From: Oppiella nova
Taxonomy: Eukaryota; Arthropoda; Arachnida; Sarcoptiformes; Oppiidae
Direction: 5' to 3'
Assembly: GCA_905397405.1 (NCBI GenBank)
Contig: CAJPVJ010000139.1
Location: 1-36,606 of the forward strand
Length of the DNA stretch: 36,606 nucleotides
Shown: positions 25,617 to 36,606 of the stretch, piece after piece
How the letters are laid out: the number at the start of each line of letters is the position of its first letter
Position numbering within the stretch: the first letter of the stretch is position 1
Made by a program: the position numbers and the translations under genes
Notes under the pieces: generated by a model
What the model was told of the DNA's origin: nothing
The model's database searches: none
Seen by the model: the letters and a program-made list of their open reading frames with translations, nothing else

Positions 25617-28600
25617 ACCCATACAAGCCATACAAGCGTTTCTATGATTGCTGTGTCTAATGTTCGGTCATTTGAGTTGAGGTATACCTCTCTCTCAGGA
25701 CATATGTCCTTCTCTGTTGACCATTAGATCAGCCCATTTGGCTGTCCATGAAATCTGTTCTGTCAGACGTATGAACGTATGGGTCGACCAGTGGAGGGGT
25801 TATGGCCTAAGGGTCGGTCCGACTCTTGTTTTGCTATTTTCTCTTCCATTACCTATTGTTTACCAGTGTTTCAAATGCTTAAAGTATTCCAGTCTAACAG
25901 TCCTAACGCTATATCACACCGAAGGACAATCAGTCTATGAGGGAACTGACTGTAGGAGTGGTTGCCTTACGATCTGTTCAGTAGAGTTCACTGTAGAGCG
26001 CCGTTGTCTCTCTGTCTCTGTAGGCAATTCGCTTGAAATGAGAAATTTCTTGTCTTTAATGGTTTCCCACAAAAAAGGATAAGTTATTCAAGTTTTTCAA
26101 GAAGAATGAAATAACGTTTAGAATGAGATTTTGTGGCAAATAGTAAATACTAGTGATTGTATACTAGACTGCGTGGTGCCCTACACTGCCAACGGTGCCC
26201 ACAGTGTGCCCAACACTATCAGTCCACTCAATGCACAACCAAATGGCAAATAACATAAATTCTGGTCATTTCTCTACTTAAATAACATCATAAAATTCCA
26301 GTAAATAAAGTCTCTCTTATTTATTCAATTATATCAAACAAATGCTTTGAATGCCTTCACAACTCACGACTCTATAACAAACTTTTAGACAAACATTCTT
26401 TCATTTCTATTTCATTTTTCTTTTATTAATTGTTTTTAATTATTTTGTTGTCATTTAATTCTGTTGCCACATATAAAACAAAGTTTTTCAAAAAATTAAA
26501 TGTTGTTTGCAATTTTATAAATGTCTAAAACATTATACTGTATTAAGTTGTACAGTATTAAACAATTCTTGCAATTTTTCATTTTAACAAATGCTTGAAT
26601 CGTTTAAAAAGTTTTAGATGAAAATTAATGAGAAATTACAGAAAGTGTATACAATGTATACATCATATATGAAATATATTAAAGGCAAAATATTTTAAGA
26701 TTTCATTAATTAAATAATACTTTATTTTGAACTTAAAATTCATAAACACTTAATTTAAAAAGAAGTTAAACGAGAAAATAAGTGAGGAATATATGTATTG
26801 ATAACCAATTTAGATGTTGGGATCATTAATCAAAGTCATCGCAACCGCTATTCCTATAATAGTGTGTAAACTTGTAGGAGATCTCTCCAGCACTCAAAGG
26901 AGATATCATATAATCCAATATTTGTGAGGAGGAACTGGATCTTATGAATTGCTAAACAATTTTTTCAGGGAAGGAAAGTTCACGGAGTTATGATTTCATT
27001 TGCATCTTATAAATTATACTCTAATTTGTTTACTCGTCCGACAACTTGTTTATTACATATATATCTCTCACTTATATAAAGATATTTTATTTTTGCCGAC
27101 TTTTCTCTTAACAATTTAATTAGTTTTGAAAAAACTCATTACTTTATGCAAAGAAATATGAATTTATTTTTCGTTATAAATTTTGATATTAACTTATTTC
27201 GTGTTTTATATTGAAAGCACTCATTCATCTAATGGCCGATCCATAAGACAACTCATAAGATATAAATTTAAATCTCAACTTTGCCTTAAGTACTATTAAA
27301 TTAAAACTGTTGAACAATTTGCTAAAATATGTTCATTCATATTTTGGACATAATATTCAGTTTTCAAGTTTAATAAAAATAGTGAATATTTAGTAAATAT
27401 TCTTTATTCAAAATTAAACTTAATACAGGTATGCCAACACTATACCTTGCCAGTATTTATAAATAATTATTTAAAGTAATTGCATTCAATGCATGGAAAT
27501 CTACCTCACTTTTAGTGTCAAAAGTTAACTCTTGTCCCTCTATATTACTTTAATTAATTATAATTTAAGTATTATATGATTACATGTATATAATTATGCA
27601 ATTCTAATATTCAATGCTTTTCTTACTTCTGGAAAAATAATTTTCATAAAAATCTAATTTATTGAAAGTAAAGATATAAACGCTTTTATTTATGCCATAG
27701 AAACTGGTTTTTGCTTATAATTTATCATTAGTTATGAGTTTGAAAGTTTCAACACTAAAATAATGTGGAAATTTTTCTAAATTATTAAAAATTGCTTATT
27801 TTGTTGAGACTCAAAACCACAAATTGAAGTTTAAATAACAATATTTATATTCATGTTTCAACTCAAATAAATTAATTGTAATTATATTTAAGTAATGGTT
27901 TGATGTTTTAACAATAGATAAATGCAAATAATAGAGACTAAACTAAGTCCTAATTTTAAATTTTTGTATTCAATTGAATCTTTAATTCTTAATTTCTTTA
28001 TATAATTACATGTTTTAAAACTTGAAATTTAATTTAAAATACCAGGAAATGAAAAGTTTATCCAAGATCAATTTTTATAAATTTCATGTTTTTTAATTAA
28101 AACAATGAATATAATTATGTTTTATTTTCAATATCAGATCAATTCAATATATAACCTTAAAACATATATAAGTAATATTTACTTTTGGCTGCTTTTTATT
28201 AATATTTGTAATAAAAATGATTAACTAATCATAATAAATAATAACAAATACTAAGATCTTAATGAATGTAAAATTTATTTTCTTTTTATTAATACTTTTG
28301 GAGAAAGTTTTATTTTTATAGCCAGCAATAGAAAAGGGAAAACATTTTCTTGGAAAAACTCTATTAAGTTATCAAAAATTTTATTTAAGAATAATTTCAT
28401 CGGGAATTCAATCATAAAATAAAATATTTCAAAATTACATTAAAGTCGCGAATAAATATCAAATACACTCGAATTTAGGCTCAAATTTCAAATCCGAAAA
28501 ATCTATTTATAAAATAAACTAAATTCAAGACTCGAAACCAGTTTTCATTAAACATAATGTATTATTATTATGTGAATATTATTATTATTTGCGATGAAAA

Positions 28601-31600
28601 CAATGACCAAAAGAAAAGTTTAAGAGATTTAAAATAATGGATAAGGAAAAGGACCACAAGTTTGGGATTGGGATACACGGAATGTGCACTGAAGACGATG
28701 CTATGTTAGAGACAATAACAGAAAATTACTGTTTTTAGGAGACAGAGCACTGGCAGGTCCTCCCATAATATCCTCTCCACCCGCAACCACCGCAACAATT
28801 TTGCGTACGTTTTGACTATAATTTTCTGGAAATTCACTTTTCCAGTAGATTTAGACAAATAAGATTTTTTGTTTCCTTTCCTCTCCCTTTCCCTCGCGTT
28901 TCCCAAACATTACAATTAGAGTCCGTCTCACATCTAAAACCATAAATTGACTTCACTTTCAATTTATAGATTGATTGGAAAAGAAATTTTTGTGTTCAAC
29001 TAATTTATTGCGCAAAACGTTTTTTATTAAATAAAAATCTAAGGGAGAGGTAAGGCGTCGAAATTGATTGGTGTGTATGAGATGGTAATGAATTTGGTCT
29101 CAATCAGTATCGCACCTGAAATTACTTTTGCTAAAAGTCTCGATTAGTGAAGCAATTGAAGTATGAAGTCAGTCGTGACCTTCTCTGTTGGCTCATCAAC
29201 CATATGACAGCCTATAATCATAATCATGGGCTCGACTCACACACACACTCTAGACTACAGTCCCTCACAGTCTCCACATTTCAACACTGCATCGGAATTA
29301 CCTTTTGTGGCATTTTGTGGCTTACATTAGATATATTTGCAGAAACAAACAGCACATATAAAAATGTAATTTTGTTAAAACACAAACCCATCAATTCGTG
29401 TATATATTTATACTTATGGTTTGGATGTGTCTGTGCTCTCTCTGCCAGACATACCATACCATCACATCATAAGCTCATACTTTTGATAGATTTCAGGTCT
29501 CTCTCTAAACACGATTTGAAGTTTGTGTTTAGGATTTGTATGGCATTTGTATTGCAGTTGTGTTGCAATCGTTATTAAATGAATTGTTTTTTCAATTCCC
29601 ATTTGTTTCTCTGCTTTTTTTCGTTTAGATTTAATATTTGGTGTTTTGTTTAGTGTTTGTTCACTTCCTCTGCAACTCAAATGAATTTAGTGGTCACTTG
29701 TAATTACCCGTCGATTGGAGGCCCCGCACCATACCTACCAGTGCTGTATATATCTCGCAATAGGAGTACCTATGATTGCGGCGATAATTATTGGCACCAC
29801 AATTGAGTGCCATTGCGTTTACTGTCAATGAAAATGATCGATGAAAGCACAGTCAGTATTTGCCACTCAAACGGATATCGTATCAAAATTGAATCCCAAA
29901 CCATAACTAAAGGGCTTATCTCTCACACTGTTTTAGATTTTTCATTAATTATTATTTTCGCAAATAAATAGTTTTTCACACATTTGGCGAAATAATGATT
30001 CAATGAGATAACAATACATATGTTCACAGGAATGATAATTTATAAGATTTTCACTCATAATCTTGCGGTCATTAGCGATGATGATTGAGATTTGGTTTCA
30101 TTGAGCGCCGGGATGTGTATGGGATGTTTGGTGGAGAGTTGAGCCCTTTTGTTCGCCATAGGAGCATACAATTAGACTGACAATAAAAAATTAACTTAAC
30201 TTCAGCCACGAGTTAAGTCACCTAAAGTAGTGGAGCGGCAATAGAGCGATGGCTTTTGATAATATAAAAAATACTAAAATACTATACATTATAGTGTGTG
30301 GATGTGTGCCCGCACTCGCACTCACACTAAACAAGCAAAACAATTAATCATCGTTTTTCAAGACCCAGACAATAGCCATCACCTGTTTGTGGCAATCGCT
30401 CTGACACTTATCAGACCTCAAAAAAGATTGGGTTTTAATGAAATTAAACTATAAATCAATGGATTGCGGTCTCAATTGTAAAAACTAATGTAGGAATTAA
30501 TTGAACCGCATTTTACTCTATACAATGATATATAATATTTCTTGTGCCGCTTTTTCTATCCGCACACAAAAAGCCATTTCTAAATCAATATCTAATTAAT
30601 ATTGCCATAAATATTTAAGTTTTCCGACAAAGCGTTTGCCACATTTTCATTGCATCTCATCGTATATGCTATTAATTCATATGTCCATCAAATATATATT
30701 AAATGTTTTTCCAAATAGTAATAACTATTTAAAATTTGCTATGCAATTTATTAATTAACTTTCAACTTATAACACAGTAAATGGAAAATAAAAATATTAC
30801 ACTTACAGTGCATATTTCTTATACAGTATAATATACTGAATGAAGTATATTAGACTGTTTTTATTTTAGTCAGTAATACTGTATAAGATTCAAAAATATT
30901 TTCAAAATAAAATTAAATGCACCAGAACAAAAAATATTTATTTTATTTAAAAATACATTTACTAATTTATATACAAGCAAATACAATACTTTTCTGAACA
31001 ATCATTGTAGTAGTAAACTTACGGTAGTTTATTAATATTCAATGTATTCACTATTCTGTAAATTTATATTCTGTGTTAGACTAATATTGGGTTAAATGCA
31101 GTTACAGTGACATCTGTCAGACATCTCAATTCATTAAAACCAGTATAAACTTCTAATTTTACTATGATACTGTACAGTATATCAAGTTTGTTAAAAAAAT
31201 TGTTTATATTTTAAACTAATTTATATTAATTACTACATTATTATATTTTGATTTTAATTATTAGGTATTTTGTAGTTTTGGAAAAATTTTAATAAAGAAG
31301 AATTATCAATAGAAATATTTGCTGTAAACAACTGATCGTTTTTAATATAAAGAATATTTTATTTTAATATATTTATTATAAAAAATTACAATAAATAGCA
31401 AAAGGAATTAATTAATTTGTTACACATAACTTTTTGACTTTTATTAAAATTTGTCCACCCTATCCAATCATATTAACTAATTCAATTCGTTTTAATATTA
31501 CATTTGGATTTAAATTTAAATAACTTTGAATTATTTCTTATTCTCATTGAAATCAATTTGAAGATTTAAATAAGAAAAGTCATGTATTATTAAATAGCAT

Positions 31601-32017
31601 AAATTCAATGTAAAACTCTAAAGTAATCTGTATTACATGCAATTTGACGTAATAAAATAATTATTACAATATTTTAGCGGTATATTTATTTCATATTAAT
31701 TTATTGAAATATAGATTACATTTCTAAATGTTAAAACCATTCAAACAAACTATTCAAATGCTTTGATTGCGTGAAAAACTTTAATAAAATTAGTTTTTTT
31801 GCAATTTATTGGGTTTATTATTTGATTGATTTATGCATTAAAAATATTAGTTACAAATGTATTATGTAATTCACATTTTTCAAGAAAATAATCGATATGT
31901 GAATACAAAAGTCAATTTCTACAACATAGTAAGATTGAAAACAGTTAGCTAAATCTTGTTAAAAACTGTTTGGCTCAATAGGATTTTGTTTTTAATTCAA
32001 ATCGGTTTAACATAATC
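25617..32017. other. Long AT-rich region upstream of the channel gene
   Basis: No gene is supported. GC-richer stretches lie at about 25690-26080 and 29150-29500. Each carries a frame of more than 120 codons, but these begin at non-ATG codons and resemble nothing. From about 26400 to 28600 and 30500 to 32000 the sequence is very AT-rich. A hairpin-forming segment at 30817-30888 is listed separately. No clear promoter for the channel gene was identified. Confidence 0.5.
30817..30888. ncRNA. Possible pre-miRNA-sized hairpin
   Basis: CTTATACAGTAT (30818-30829) is exactly complementary to ATACTGTATAAG (30876-30887), with one more pair outside. Inside, after a small bulge, TACTGAATGAA can pair with TTTAGTCAGTA with two mismatches, leaving a loop of about 20 bases. 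Size and shape resemble a microRNA precursor. AT-rich DNA forms such stems by chance, and no conservation could be tested. Confidence 0.15.
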
Positions 32018-34317
32018 ATGACTTTAGGATTTAATTGTAAAATCAAGTGGCAATTGTTTGCATTTATAATCATTTTGTTTTTAGGAATTAAGTCGGAAAC
32101 AGATATACAGTTAATTCCCGTCAATGAAGGTATACTAAGGTTTTATTTTATAATATTTTTAAAATTATTAATTTTATATATTATAATATTACATTATAAA
32201 ATTGACATTAATTACAATGATATTAATTCAAAAGTATTTAAATTTATTACACCTTCGTTTGATTTTTAGGCCAAACACTTGTCGTTTTAATTTCTTTATA
32301 TACGGATGATATCAACTCAATCAATGATAAGGACATGGTATGGTTGGTGTACTTTCCACTATATTACAAATATTTAATCAAATATATGTCAGGATTTTCG
32401 TCTCGACTATTATTTGAGACACGAGTGGAATGTTTCGCAAGAATTTTGTGAACCATATCTCAAGAAATTAAGGGATGGAAACATTTACTTGAATACAACT
32501 AAAGGCATACTTTTTTATTTGTGTTGATCAAACTTTTCACTTAATTTTAAAGTATAATATCAATTCTTCAGAGACAGCCGTTATTATTAAAAATGACTTT
32601 AAATTCTTTTGGATTCCGGACGTAATATTGAATACTATTTATTTGCCAGTAAATTATTTTTGTAATGAAAATTATTACATGTTTTTAAAATAACAGACAG
32701 TTTTAATAAACGCCAAGACAGAGCAACAGGCTAGTGATTCACAATTAGTGTTGAAAATCAAGAATTATGGAAATTACTGTTACCTGGAATATTTATCAAA
32801 GTCTTTAAAATACAATTATGGGATATACAGCAATTAAATACTAATTTGAGAACATTTGTATAGAATGGCAGCAATCGTGAGCTGTCCCATGGATTTTCAT
32901 GAATACCCCAGAGAGACAATCAATTGTCACATGCAGTTCAGAAGTTGTAAGATGAGTTTTTAAATTTATAAATTAAAATACTTTCAACCAATAACCAATA
33001 TTATAATTTTAAAGATTCTCATCAAGTGAAAAAGATTTCATATGTTTGGGATATATTACCGGCCAGGAGTTTAAACCCAGATTTAAGATTATTACAGCAC
33101 TCGCTCAATGTTATCAGTGAATCCATTAGTAAACCATTTTTTGAAGGTCATGTCAACTAAAACTTTATTTAACTTTTTAATAGATTGAAAATATAATGTA
33201 TATGATATATTATACTAATCATTAATTCAATGAAATGAACAGGCAACTTTTCAATTGTGAAGACTACTTTTATATTTAAGCGACTAATACTCAACAAACT
33301 ATCGCAGGTCTATTTTCCCAGCATTCTCATCGTTGGCTTAAGTTGGCTCTCATTTTGGTTCTCATTTAATATTGATTTTAAAATTGATTTTAAAAATAAT
33401 TTCTCTAAAATAATAAGTTTACAAATTATAGGATAGATTTGCATTCAAAGCCGGGTCGAGTCGCTCTGTGTGTTATGTGTTTGCTTGCAATCAGTTCTCA
33501 ATCTGTTAGTGTACGCCAAGAGTTACCTGGACTTTCATACATTACTGTATGCATTTCATTTTATTTTATTTGTTCAAATGAAGTGAGCTAAATGTTTTTT
33601 ATTTTAGATAATAGACATATGGATGTTGGTAAGTATCTACAAATAGTTTTTATTTAGTTTTGATTAGATTTATTCGATATAAGTTATTAACCAATAGTTA
33701 TTAAATGAAGGGTTGTTCAATTTTCATATTTGGTTCACTTGTTGAGTATATAATTGCTAAATTCATTGAATGGAGATATGAGGTGCACTCAGAGGTAGAA
33801 AACGACAAAACAGAGACTCAGAAATTGAAGGAAAAGAAGAAGAAATTGAAGGAAACCAATCAAAAGCAAGCCATTAGTATTAATAATGAATTCTTTGTAA
33901 AACACAGAAATTCTTACCTTTACTATACTTCACCACATTATCCATTGGTTTGTTTTATTTGATAACTATATAAATAATTATGAAACTCTTATTGAAAATA
34001 CTTATTATAACTACTATTAGGTCCCAGGGTATGCACAACATTTGTCTAATATTCAAAAACAAATAAATATTTCAAGATTTGGGGGCAAATCTTATTTAAC
34101 AATAAATTCTGAATCAAATTCAACCTCACATACTTTTTGTCATTATATTCCTAACATATGTGGGTATTTTCATCGACAAAGTAATGAAAGTCTGGTAGAT
34201 GATGGTAAAACTAAAGTGATCTGGTCAGAACACATTGATCATATTTCAAGAATTGCTTTTCCTTTAAGTTTTTGTTTGTTTGCATTAATCTACTGGGCCA
34301 TTCTGCTAACCATTTAA
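32018..34317 (+). CDS. Cys-loop ligand-gated ion channel subunit, anion-type (glycine/glutamate/GABA receptor-like)
   Basis: Pentameric neurotransmitter-gated channel subunit of the plasma membrane. Twelve exons join in frame to 481 residues: 32018-32129, 32270-32337, 32393-32504, 32572-32621, 32697-32800, 32864-32946, 33015-33146, 33243-33357, 33432-33546, 33608-33628, 33711-33947 and 34021-34317. Residues 1-26 form a signal peptide. The extracellular domain holds MDFRLDYYLRHEW (60-72), WIPD (111-114) and the Cys-loop CPMDFHEYPRETINC (156-170, 13 residues between the cysteines). Membrane segments are TM1 about 239-259, TM2 268-285 after PGR, TM3 298-320 (IIDIWML) and TM4 455-481 (ISRIAFPLSF). 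The TM3-TM4 loop is Lys-rich. The PxR motif before TM2 marks the anion branch. Introns are 55-140 bp. Intron 3 lacks GT and is best read as GC-AG. The loop-C cysteine pair of glycine/glutamate receptors is missing. Ligand unknown. Confidence 0.93.
33608..33628 (+). other. 21 nt micro-exon (exon 10) of the channel gene
   Basis: Seven codons, IIDIWML, form the start of TM3. The exon is flanked by an AG acceptor (TTTTAG) and a strong donor (GTAAGT). Joining it in phase 0 to exons 9 and 11 restores the family's usual spacing through TM3. Confidence 0.85.
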
Positions 34318-35035
34318 TTAACTTAACACTTATAAGATATTGATATCAATTTATATGAAGTACATTCATAACAAAACATTAAATGATAACATAAATAATT
34401 TAATTTATATATTTATAATGTTAGAAATTTTATTTTGATATTAAATTTTAAATTTAAACGTACATTAAAATAATATTAATTTATTATCATATAATATATT
34501 GGAAACATAATAGTTATAGTAACGAGAAAACAACGATTTAAGTATTGAACAATAATTTACATTTATGTATTAATCTGAAACAAATATTTATAAAAATTTT
34601 TGTCTGGAGTTTACATTTTTAAGTTTTCTGTCCAACACTACAATGTAGAGTATAAACAGGGAAACCGTATAACAATTTCTAGCAATTACTATACAATTCT
34701 TGTTTGTAACCATTTTTATATTTGTTATAAACGTTTGGAGTAAATAAGGCATTGCTTTCATTTCCTATTAAGAAATATTTTGATTAAAATATTTACAGAT
34801 TCTCTATAATATTCACATATCTAACACAATAAAAGATGATAATATTATAATATGTTAAACAAATTATGTAACATTTTCACTCGTATAACGTTTGCATTAA
34901 ATTTTTAAACAATTATTGTATAAAAGAGATTATTCTAGTAATTATGTCCAAATTTTGTTTTGTTTTCATTAAAAATCACCATTTGTTGGAATTGTTGATA
35001 TTCTTATTAAATATATATTATTATGTTATTAAATA
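34318..35035. other. Convergent intergenic region with 3' ends of both genes
   Basis: 718 bp of AT-rich DNA between the stop codons of two converging genes. On the plus strand an ATTAAA at 34378-34383 and an AATAAA at 34828-34833 are possible polyadenylation signals for the channel gene. No clear signal was seen for the transporter gene on the minus strand. Confidence 0.5.
34378..34383 (+). terminator. Possible polyadenylation signal (ATTAAA)
   Basis: A common variant hexamer about 60 bases after the stop of the channel gene. In DNA this AT-rich the motif is expected by chance, so position is the only support. Confidence 0.2.
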
Positions 35036-36606
35036 TTAAAGTGAAAAATTTTTCTTCAAAGACTTGAAGTATTTCGCAAATGCTATGAAATATAGCATTA
35101 TTCCACTCATTGCTATCATACAACCTATGATTGAAAACATTTTGTTATTCATTTGATTACTTTTCATTTCGCAAGTTTTATGACAGAAAACAATATATTT
35201 TTAATATAAAAATTTTGTTTTTTTTTGTTTTACTTTTTTAACTTTTCTGATATCAAAATAAAATGTATTTCTCAACTTGTTTGTCCTTTTTTGTTGACAT
35301 TCATTACACAAATAACAAATATGATTTATTAAAAATTGTGCAAATATTTTGTTAGATTAATTTTCTGTGATAACATTATAAATAAATTTCAGATTAAATT
35401 ACTTTATTTATAAAATTATGTATTTATAACTTTTAAGTATATTTTTAAAAATATTGCACTCAATAATTTTGAGAGCGTTTTGTTGTATATTTTGATAATA
35501 AGACAGTGTTTTAGAGGTGAGGCCCGTTTTGGCAATCAATAGATTAAGTCTTAAGACTTTTGCCAAACAAATCACAAACACATTACTGTTAAAAACACTC
35601 AAACTATAAAAATTATTTTTAATTTTATGCTAATAGTTTTTCATTCAGATTCTGAATTTCAAAATAGAATTTATCATGAATAAAATCTTATATAAACTAT
35701 GAATTATAACTTATGACTGATTTTGAAATTCATATTCAATTTATATCAAAATGTCTAATTCCTAGAAACTCTTTATGCACTCAATTACAAATTAAATCTA
35801 ATAATAGAATTAAGAAAATTAAATTTAAAATGTATCTAAATTTCACTAACATCTTGCCAACAAAAACTCAAAATGAATTATTAATTATTTAAAAAACTCT
35901 TTATGCACTCAATTACAAATTAAATCTAATAATAGAATTAAGAAAATTAAATTTAAAATGTATCTAAATTTCACTAACATCTTGCCAACAAAAACTCAAA
36001 ATGAATTATTAATTATTTAAAAAATTTTGCTTGTTTGATAATTTAAGTTTTAAAATGTCTGTATTTTTGAAATCTAATAAAAAGAAAAATTCAAAAAGTA
36101 AAATAAAATAAAGTCATCACAAAACAAATATAGTGTATTTCACTGGATAATGAGATCTATTTTAAGGCATAAGAATCATAAGAATTACAAATTATATATA
36201 CAGTTGGGTTCAAGAGTTTTCATTGAGGCTTAAAATAATAAGTCGGGTAACAATAGAGTTGATAAGAAAAACAAACTAAAAGTTAATTTTTGGTCATTTG
36301 ATGAATGAGTCAAACTTTAAGAGGTTTTGCCACGAATGCTATTTATAGAGTAGTCAAGTGTACAGACCTGCCACATAAAATCCCGGGTCATATGATCCTG
36401 ACATGTCGTACAACCAGCCTTCAAATTCAAACATAAGTTACATTTGATGACAAAGTTATGGCTTTCATAATAAATACCGATAATTGGAGGTCCGATAAAA
36501 GAGGCGACGCCTTGAAATAGCAGTAGAATTCCGAAAGCATTCGTCAATTTCTCGATTCCTAACAAATCGACCAAAATGACAGACGTAAGGCTTACATACG
36601 TTCCTG
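35036..36606 (-). CDS. Monocarboxylate transporter-like protein (SLC16, MFS), C-terminal part
   Basis: Major facilitator superfamily carrier of the plasma membrane; SLC16 members move monocarboxylates such as lactate or related small solutes. Three exons join in frame: 36478-36606 (cut by the window end), 36368-36418 and 35036-35124, with introns of 59 and 1243 bp. The first has the family's conserved stretch [14 protein letters not shown] followed by [15 protein letters not shown]. The second supplies [18 protein letters not shown], where the 59 bp intron must be removed to keep the frame. The last encodes the final membrane segment ([13 protein letters not shown]) and a short basic tail ending KKNFSL and TAA. 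The visible 88 residues correspond to the last three or so membrane segments of a protein usually over 400 residues long. Substrate cannot be told. The 5' part lies beyond the window. Confidence 0.9.
35766..35893. repeat. 128 bp tandem duplication, copy 1
   Basis: The unit begins AAACTCTTTATGCACTCAAT. It is followed head-to-tail by a second copy with no difference seen. It lies inside the 1243 bp last intron of the transporter gene. Confidence 0.93.
35894..36021. repeat. 128 bp tandem duplication, copy 2
   Basis: Second copy, identical by eye to the first, ending TTAATTATTTAAA. The perfect identity points to a very recent event or to an assembly duplication. Confidence 0.93.

Noticed and set aside
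25717-26082. 121-codon open frame in a GC-richer stretch
   Set aside because: It begins with a non-ATG codon, has no recognisable domain and no codon pattern that persuades me, and it lacks good splice sites.
29147-29578. 143-codon open frame, the longest in the window
   Set aside because: Its start is not ATG, its composition is mixed with no domain or signal, and a minus frame overlaps it. It is probably chance.
36317-36440. Cys-rich C-terminus of the transporter read straight through
   Set aside because: Removing a 59 bp intron restores the conserved transporter motif in another frame, so the Cys-rich tail is an artefact.

Overview
The window is AT-rich eukaryotic nuclear DNA. It has spliced genes with very short introns, long stretches without genes, and many (GA/CT)n microsatellites. 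A divergent anion-type Cys-loop receptor and an SLC16-type transporter, both with 55-140 bp introns, suggest an invertebrate. An arthropod, perhaps an acariform mite, is my best guess, but that assignment is inference and not shown by any diagnostic marker.

Layout. Positions 1-1199 hold two head-to-tail copies of a ~600 bp unit, about 99% identical. The unit starts at the first base of the window, so the array may continue to the left. From 1.2 to 31.9 kb no gene can be called with confidence. This stretch holds (CT)n/(GA)n tracts, a 127 bp unit present three times (9.06-9.5 kb), an interlocked set of inverted repeats (21.5-23.7 kb), a short element with near-matching inverted ends (25.29-25.62 kb) and a few weak exon candidates. 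The two most readable candidates are a 132 nt GC-rich open segment ending at a GTGAGT donor (1671-1802) and a 39-codon frame encoding a good signal peptide (14544-14663).

The right end holds two well-supported genes that converge. At 32018-34317 (+) a complete 12-exon gene can be assembled by hand into 481 codons without a frame break. It encodes a Cys-loop ligand-gated ion channel subunit of the anion (glycine/glutamate/GABA-type) branch, with signal peptide, Cys-loop and four membrane segments. At 35036-36606 (-) lie the last three exons of a monocarboxylate-transporter-like (SLC16) protein, whose 5' part lies beyond the window. The two stop codons are about 720 bp apart. One gene encodes a likely neurotransmitter-gated channel and the other a solute carrier; nothing in the sequence ties them functionally.

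I did not find a clear new multi-gene system. The items most worth a second look are the unusual features of the channel (changed pore residues, no loop-C cysteine pair, a probable GC-AG intron, a 21 nt exon) and the split inverted duplication at 21.5-23.7 kb.
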